9,171 bases of DNA from CAZEDK01 sp964511025 (GTDB lineage Bacteria; Patescibacteriota; Gracilibacteria; UBA1369; GWF2-33-10). The stretch's first letter is position 1. Each line of letters begins with the position of its first letter. Made by a program: the position numbers and the translations under genes. Positions 5,434 through 9,171 of the stretch are shown piece after piece. The notes below the pieces were generated by a model. It did no database searches. It was not told where the DNA came from and was given only the letters and a program-made list of their open reading frames with translations. The DNA lies in contig CAZEDK010000050.1 in NCBI GenBank assembly GCA_964511025.1, positions 1-9,171 on the forward strand, given 5' to 3'.

Positions 5434-5462
5434 AATATAAGTGAATATATACTCACCCACAA
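5434..5462 (-). promoter_or_regulatory. dinD promoter with operator-like palindrome in the spacer
   Basis: On the minus strand TTGTGG (5462..5457) and TATATT (5439..5434) are 17 bp apart, giving a predicted start near 5427 and a leader of about 27 nt to the ATG at 5400. The spacer is almost entirely GTGAGTATATATTCAC (5456..5441), a 16-bp palindrome with a single mismatched pair. A repressor bound there would block RNA polymerase directly. The site is unlike the E. coli CTGT-N8-ACAG box or the Gram-positive GAAC-N4-GTTC box. It could be a lineage-specific LexA site or the site of another regulator. Confidence 0.5.
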
Positions 5463-5498
5463 GAGATTTTTATATTTTATTTACAATGCTTCTACCTT

Positions 5499-6365
5499 TC
5501 ACACTTCATATTCTCCAAATAGCCCCTTAGGTCTTAGATATATTAACGTAAACAACAGCAGTCCATACAATATCTGTTGTGATTCAGCCATAATTGAATT
5601 TGGTATGCCGACAAAACGTAAAAACTCAGGAAAAATTGTGAGGACAGTTGCTCCAATAATAGATGCCCAAATATTCCCCATGCCACCAAAAATAACCATA
5701 ATCAAAATCACAACTGATCTATTAAGATCAAATAAATTAGGATCTATATAACTTATGTAAGGCGCAAAAAGAGCACCGGCAAGCCCAGCAAAACTTCCAC
5801 CCAAAACAAAAACACTTCTTTTGTAAGCAAAACTATCTCTTCCACTGCAATCAACAATCAAATCATTTTCTCTAATGCCTTTAATCGTTGTGCCATATGG
5901 AGATTTCACTATTAATGTCAAAATCAGCCAAGTAATAAATACACAAAATAAACAAAATATCAAAAAATATGGTTTATAAAAAAGATTTATTCCAAAAATT
6001 GAAGCTGATGGTATGCCTTTCATACCAAGAGGTCCATTAGTAAGAAAAGTTAAATTAAGCATCAAATTATAAACTATTATCGCAAAACCAAATGATACAA
6101 GAAGTAAGCTGTCTTCTTTTACACGAAGCAGAAAAAAAGATGCAATAAAAGCTAAAAAACTACTAATAACCATCGCCAACAAAAATGAAAATAAAAAACT
6201 AAATTCATAATTTTTTGTAAATATAGCAAGTGTATACGCCCCAATCCCAAAAAACGCCGCATGACAAAGAGAAATAATCCCTGTGTAGCCGGCTATATAA
6301 TTGAGACTCATGGCAAGTATTGCAAAAATCGAAGCTATGATCGCGATATGTAAAAAATAATCCAT
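5499..6365 (-). CDS. livM: Branched-chain amino-acid type ABC importer, permease LivM
   Basis: The protein has 288 residues, an integral membrane subunit that forms the translocation path with LivH. It is strongly hydrophobic, with about eight to nine membrane segments. Family motifs are clear: LNYIAGYTGIISLCHAAFFG (21-40), the TNGPLGMKGIP turn (109-119), the SPYGTTIKGIREND cytoplasmic coupling loop (155-168) that contacts the ATPases, FGGMGNIWASIIGA (226-239), and the C-terminal LRPKGLFGEYEV. It lacks the N-terminal extension of the longer proteobacterial LivM proteins. It follows livH by 8 nt without a Shine-Dalgarno sequence and ends in TGA. It is the last gene of the livK-livH-livM unit; no intrinsic terminator is visible before the dinD promoter. 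Confidence 0.94.
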   Translation of the reverse strand: MDYFLHIAIIASIFAILAMSLNYIAGYTGIISLCHAAFFGIGAYTLAIFTKNYEFSFLFSFLLAMVISSFLAFIASFFLLRVKEDSLLLVSFGFAIIVYNLMLNLTFLTNGPLGMKGIPSASIFGINLFYKPYFLIFCLFCVFITWLILTLIVKSPYGTTIKGIRENDLIVDCSGRDSFAYKRSVFVLGGSFAGLAGALFAPYISYIDPNLFDLNRSVVILIMVIFGGMGNIWASIIGATVLTIFPEFLRFVGIPNSIMAESQQILYGLLLFTLIYLRPKGLFGEYEV

Positions 6366-6373
6366 AAAATAAT

Positions 6374-7234
6374 TTAGGCTTTTCCAAAAATTCCGTTTGG
6401 TTTAAAAATTAAAAATATTACTAAAAGACTAAACGCAGTAATATCTTGATAACTTGCGCCAAAAAAATAAATACCAAAATTTTCTATAATACCTAACATT
6501 AATCCTCCAACAAAAGCTCCACGCAAATCCCCCATTCCTCCTATTATGCAAGCTATTGTAACTTTTAACATAAGCGTCAAACTATAAATTGGTCTTATAC
6601 CTATCTCCAGTGCAATCAAACTACTGCCAAATACAGATATAAAAGTAGCAATAAAAAAAGAATAATTAATAATTGATTTCGATTTAATACCAACAGTTGT
6701 TGCAAGATATAGATTTTGACCTGTTGCTCTAATTGCAGTACCTAAACGAGTTTTTTTTAAAATAAATTCCAAAATTAATATAGCTATAACCGTAAAAGCT
6801 AAAATCATAATTTGATTTTGAGTAATGTATAAATTAAAAAAATTATAACCGACTTTGACAGTCTGCGATAAATAAAGACTCTTTGCGGCATTACCAAAAA
6901 TCAAGGCGGAAATATTTTGAAAAACAATCAAAAGACCAAATGAAGCAACAATCATAGAAATATCAGTAGCTTTCTTATCAATTAGTGGCTTGTAAAAAAA
7001 ATTCCAAAATCCAACACCAAAGAATCCAAACAAAAAACTACTAAGGAAAAGACTTGGCAGAAATCCTAACCCTAAACTCTGCTGAAAAGTATAAGTAATA
7101 TAAGTCCCAAAAATAGCTATCGCACAGTACGCAAGATGATAAAACCTAACACTGGAATAAACAAGCGCAAAACCAATCGATATCAGCGCGTATATCCCGC
7201 CAACTATTATTCCATTCAAAACTACTTGGAACAT
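6374..7234 (-). CDS. livH: Branched-chain amino-acid type ABC importer, permease LivH
   Basis: The protein has 286 residues, the second membrane subunit of the importer. About eight hydrophobic segments are present. LivH hallmarks are NGIIVGGIYALISIGFALVY at 7-26, the coupling loop TRLGTAIRATGQNLYLATTV at 162-181, GGMGDLRGAFVGGLMLGIIE at 232-251, and FKPNGIFGKA at the C-terminus. It starts 15 nt after the livK stop and ends 8 nt before livM, a tight operon spacing. No Shine-Dalgarno sequence is seen. Confidence 0.94.
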   Translation of the reverse strand: MFQVVLNGIIVGGIYALISIGFALVYSSVRFYHLAYCAIAIFGTYITYTFQQSLGLGFLPSLFLSSFLFGFFGVGFWNFFYKPLIDKKATDISMIVASFGLLIVFQNISALIFGNAAKSLYLSQTVKVGYNFFNLYITQNQIMILAFTVIAILILEFILKKTRLGTAIRATGQNLYLATTVGIKSKSIINYSFFIATFISVFGSSLIALEIGIRPIYSLTLMLKVTIACIIGGMGDLRGAFVGGLMLGIIENFGIYFFGASYQDITAFSLLVIFLIFKPNGIFGKA

Positions 7235-7249
7235 TGTTAAATTTTCAAA

Positions 7250-8407
7250 TTATTCAGCAGAAACAAACTCTCCATTCTTAACAACTTTTTTGAACAAAGT
7301 TATTGTAGATTCACCATTTGCGTCAAAACTATAAGTCCCAGCCAAACCGCTATACTGATCTTCTGCTGCTAAACCATACAGCCAATCTTTAACAGCAATT
7401 GGATCATAACCAACACTGGAAATAGCATTATACAAAAGTTCAATAGCGTCATATTGAGTTGCCGCATAAGCATAATTGTTCAAGTTTTTTTCTTTTGCTT
7501 TAGCTAAATAAGCTTGAACTTTTAGATCAGTTTCATTCAAAGCTACATCATAAAACATCAGACCTTCAGTAGCATCTTTTGCTTGATCAAAAAATTCTTT
7601 TCCATTTACAGCATTACTAGCATAACTAGGCAAATCTATACCAAGTTCAGCAGCTTGTTTGACAATAATCCCATCAGTAAGAGGCGTTTGACCATTTACA
7701 ATAAGCACTTGCGCATTATTTTCTTTTACTTTGGCAAGTATTGTTTTGAAATCCGTTGTTGCCGGATTAAAAGTTTCATCCACTACAACTTCAATTTCCG
7801 AAGTCTGAGCATTCACCAAAGCATCTTTTCGAAAACCTTGTGCGAAATCAGTATTTTCACTAATTATAGCAAAATTCTTATATCCACTTGCCTTAATATC
7901 TTCAACTGTTTGCGCCGCGGCAAGACTGTCTGAAGGCCAGTTACGAAAAACTAAATCGCCTGCATCCTTAATAGTCGGATTAGAAGAACCAGATGTAAAT
8001 AACAGGACTCCATTTTGTTCAGTTATTGGTGCCATAGCCAAAGTTTCACTACTACATAAACCACCTAATACGAATTTTACTTTATCACTGGAAATCAGCT
8101 TATTGATGGCATTACTTGCAAATTGCCCATTGCATTGACCATCTTCATAAATAATTTCAACTTTTTTACCATTCAACGTATTATTTTTAGTCTCCAAAAA
8201 GATCTCAATTGCACTCTTCATATCTTGACCAATTGACGCAGCGTCACCTGTTAATGGACCTACGTAACCTATTTTTATAACTTCTTCCGTATTTGCATTA
8301 TCAGTAGTCTCACCTGTCGTATCAGTTGGGAGTGAAGGCTTACAGGCAAACAAAAGAAAAGCACTTGCAACAAACATTGCAATTAAAATTAAATTAACTT
8401 TCTTCAT
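7250..8407 (-). CDS. livK: Branched-chain amino-acid type ABC importer, substrate-binding lipoprotein LivK/LivJ-like
   Basis: The protein has 385 residues. A signal peptide (MKKVNLILIAMFVASAFLLF) ends in a lipobox, LFAC, with lipidated Cys22. A Thr/Pro/Asp-rich tether (23-42) follows, so the protein would be held at the outer face of the cytoplasmic membrane. The type I periplasmic-binding fold begins at IKIGYVGPLTGDAASIGQ (44-61). Cys92 and Cys118 are spaced like the Cys53-Cys78 disulfide of mature E. coli LivJ, and Cys118 leads directly into the ligand-contact region CSSETLA; a second contact stretch is TSGSSNP. The likely ligand is a branched-chain or other hydrophobic amino acid, but relatives bind amides, urea or aromatic compounds, so specificity is open. 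It is the first gene of the minus-strand operon with livH and livM. Confidence 0.92.
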   Translation of the reverse strand: MKKVNLILIAMFVASAFLLFACKPSLPTDTTGETTDNANTEEVIKIGYVGPLTGDAASIGQDMKSAIEIFLETKNNTLNGKKVEIIYEDGQCNGQFASNAINKLISSDKVKFVLGGLCSSETLAMAPITEQNGVLLFTSGSSNPTIKDAGDLVFRNWPSDSLAAAQTVEDIKASGYKNFAIISENTDFAQGFRKDALVNAQTSEIEVVVDETFNPATTDFKTILAKVKENNAQVLIVNGQTPLTDGIIVKQAAELGIDLPSYASNAVNGKEFFDQAKDATEGLMFYDVALNETDLKVQAYLAKAKEKNLNNYAYAATQYDAIELLYNAISSVGYDPIAVKDWLYGLAAEDQYSGLAGTYSFDANGESTITLFKKVVKNGEFVSAE

Positions 8408-8416
8408 AGATCAAGG

Positions 8417-8444
8417 TATAAGAAATTTAAAACACTCGTAAATC
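8417..8444 (-). promoter_or_regulatory. Possible promoter of livKHM, leaderless arrangement
   Basis: On the minus strand TTTACG (8444..8439) and TATACC (8422..8417) are 16 bp apart. The expected transcription start falls on or next to the livK ATG at 8407, so the message would be leaderless or nearly so; no Shine-Dalgarno sequence precedes the ATG. An alternative -10 (TATAGA, near 8448-8453) has a weaker arrangement. The gap from 8408 to 8476 holds nothing else that I can recognise. Confidence 0.3.
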
Positions 8445-8476
8445 TATATGAAAAATAATCTAAAATCAAATAAATA

Positions 8477-8635
8477 TCAAAACTGATCTTTAAATTGCAT
8501 TAATATCTTTTCTAAAAAATCTTTTTTTAATTTAGCAACACTTTTTCTAACTATACTTTTGTGTAATGTTGCGATTTTATTCAAACGTAAATATGAAACT
8601 AAAGGAATTGCACCTGAAGATAAATCATTTATTTG
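8477..8635 (-). pseudogene. Remnant of a PemK/MazF-family toxin (C-terminal half only)
   Basis: Directly after the antitoxin stop, overlapping it in another frame, the minus strand stays open for 52 codons to TGA at 8479..8477. It contains NDLSSGAIPL, then SYLRLNKIATLHKSIVRKSV, then AKLKKDFLEKI. This matches the second half of PemK/MazF mRNA-interferases (family pattern: SG-x-L-x-x-x-SY-[IV]-RLDK-[LI]-x-TL-x-KS-[IL]-I-x-K). No start codon is in frame. The first half, including the conserved RGDI-[VW]-[LW]-V-x-F-P-type N-terminus, is absent. An ATG immediately after the antitoxin stop (8628..8626) is probably the original toxin start, but it now leads to a stop after nine codons. The deletion leaves an RNase without half of its active-site fold, so it should be inactive. 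Confidence 0.7.
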
Positions 8636-8874
8636 TTATTATAAAATTTATCGTAAATATCATCCTCAGAATTATCCCAAAAATCAAACGACTTCTTAGA
8701 AAGCATACAAAAAGCATTTAATTCAGTATCGTTTTCGTTTAATTCGATTTCTACAGGTTTCAAAATGATATTCTGACCTTGCATGTCAAAAATACAATAT
8801 TTGGATCTTATTTTTTTTCTATATCGAAGTGGAATTGTTACTTGTCCTTTTGACGAAATAGCTACTATTTTCAT
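8629..8874 (-). CDS. AbrB/MazE-type antitoxin of a broken toxin-antitoxin pair
   Basis: The protein has 81 residues. Residues 3-45 are a SpoVT-AbrB swapped-hairpin DNA-binding domain (ISSKGQVTIPLRYRKKI followed by LKPVEIE). The acidic tail contains FDFWDNSEDDIYDKFY, the pattern used by this family to bind and neutralise PemK/MazF toxins. The toxin that should follow is reduced to its C-terminal half, so this is an orphaned antitoxin. It may still bind its own promoter or antagonise related toxins elsewhere in the genome. The ATG at 8874 lacks a Shine-Dalgarno sequence and lies about 18 nt after the predicted transcription start. Confidence 0.82.
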   Translation of the reverse strand: MKIVAISSKGQVTIPLRYRKKIRSKYCIFDMQGQNIILKPVEIELNENDTELNAFCMLSKKSFDFWDNSEDDIYDKFYNNK

Positions 8875-8898
8875 AAAGTAAAATAATTTTACATTCTT

Positions 8899-8928
8899 AT
8901 TATACGTTATTTTTTACTAACAAAGCAA
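8899..8928 (-). promoter_or_regulatory. Promoter of the antitoxin gene, overlapping the end of the upstream methyltransferase gene
   Basis: On the minus strand a consensus TATAAT (8904..8899) is preceded at 18 bp by TTGCTT (8928..8923). The -10 box overlaps the TAA stop of the methyltransferase gene (8902..8900). The predicted start is near 8892. Antitoxins of this type usually repress their own promoter, and the AT-rich leader could hold the binding site, though no clear palindrome stands out. Confidence 0.45.
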
Positions 8929-9171
8929 TATTTTCAATATGATATGTATGCGGAAACATATCAACAGGTTGGCACTTAATTAGCTGAAAACCATTTTCAC
9001 AAAAGATTTTTAAATCGCGAGCTTGTGTTGTTGGATTACAAGAAATATAGAGCAGTTTTAAGAATTGAGAACTGAGAACTGAGTTATTTATTTTTTCTTT
9101 TTTCTCAGTGCTAATTTTCAAAATATTTTCTAGAGCTTTAGGCGATAGACCAGATCTAGGCGGATCTAAAA
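8900..9171 (-). CDS. rlmD: RNA (uracil-5-)-methyltransferase, RlmD/TrmA family, C-terminal part
   Basis: This is the last 89 codons of a gene that enters from the right edge; its 5' part is outside the window. The frame contains LDPPRSGLSPKAL (the DPPRSG motif of m5U methyltransferases), YISCNPTTQARDL with the catalytic nucleophile Cys, and the C-terminal DMFPHTYHIENIALLVK pattern typical of the RlmC/RlmD/TrmA group. These enzymes use S-adenosylmethionine to methylate C5 of a uridine in 23S rRNA or tRNA. The choice of RlmD within the family is by resemblance. Between the helix after DPPR and the Cys strand there are about ten extra residues (NNSVLSSQF region) encoded by a small tandem repeat. 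A start near 9121 would be spurious because the DPPRSG motif lies upstream in the same frame. Confidence 0.85.
   Translation of the reverse strand, partial: LDPPRSGLSPKALENILKISTEKKEKINNSVLSSQFLKLLYISCNPTTQARDLKIFCENGFQLIKCQPVDMFPHTYHIENIALLVKNNV
9064..9083 (+). repeat. GAGAACT tandem repeat inside the rlmD-like gene
   Basis: The unit GAGAACT is repeated about two and a half times (TTGAGAACTGAGAACTGAGT). On the coding strand it gives part of NNSVLSSQF, in frame, between the DPPRSG helix and the YISCNP strand. Typical family members pass directly from that helix to the strand, so the repeat appears to be a tolerated insertion in a surface loop. Confidence 0.6.

Noticed and set aside
5401..5460. 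N-terminal extension of DinD from an ATG at 5460
   Set aside because: DinD homology and normal length start at the ATG at 5400, and the extension would translate across the predicted dinD promoter.
7583..7933. Plus-strand open frame of 116 codons opposite livK
   Set aside because: It lies wholly antisense to a well-supported gene with matching family motifs, and it lacks protein-like composition. It is a shadow frame.
1..9171. Alternative genetic code with UGA read as glycine, as in some candidate-phylum bacteria
   Set aside because: No long gene contains an internal TGA, conserved glycines use GGN codons, and livM ends at TGA just after its conserved C-terminal motif.

Overview
The window is AT-rich (roughly one third G+C by eye) and gene-dense. 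Standard stop codons are used: TGA ends livM, and no long reading frame contains an internal TGA. The solute-binding protein is a lipoprotein, Shine-Dalgarno sequences are mostly absent, and short toxin-antitoxin and DinD/BRO-type genes are scattered about. This suits a small-genome, low-GC bacterium, possibly of the Candidate Phyla Radiation (Patescibacteria). That placement is an inference from style, not a marker-based assignment.

Left part (1-2870). A secreted or anchored protein of unknown function (244-1254, + strand) has two similar Cys-containing beta-rich halves. It is followed by 476 bp without an intact gene. This stretch holds one copy of an approximately 120-bp imperfect direct repeat (the other copy lies just before the first gene), a frameshifted minus-strand pseudogene of unknown family, and a small minus-strand open frame. 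A strong promoter then drives a four-helix membrane protein (1731-2870) built as a duplicated 'two membrane helices plus soluble domain' unit.

Middle and right (2880-8407). This is a complete branched-chain amino-acid type (Liv/HAAT) ABC importer, split into two convergent blocks. The ATPases livG and livF are on the + strand, downstream of the membrane protein. The lipoprotein receptor livK and permeases livH and livM are on the - strand. dinD (4570-5400, - strand) lies between the blocks with its own promoter, and a near-perfect 16-bp palindrome exactly fills the spacer of that promoter. A short RelE-like C-terminal fragment may lie between livF and dinD.

Right end (8408-9171). An AbrB/MazE-type antitoxin gene is intact, but the PemK/MazF-type toxin after it survives only as about 50 C-terminal codons. 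Next is the 3' end of an RlmD/TrmA-family RNA (uracil-5-)-methyltransferase, which carries a small in-frame tandem-repeat insertion just before its catalytic Cys motif.

How the genes fit together: LivK would capture the substrate outside the cell, LivH/LivM form the channel and LivG/LivF hydrolyse ATP. The two halves appear to be transcribed from separate promoters. The membrane protein upstream of livG is probably co-transcribed with the ATPases. I found no RNA genes, insertion sequences, CRISPR arrays or convincing intrinsic terminators. The most novel leads are the dinD operator, the broken toxin-antitoxin pair, the repeated decayed minus-strand gene and the split liv locus.
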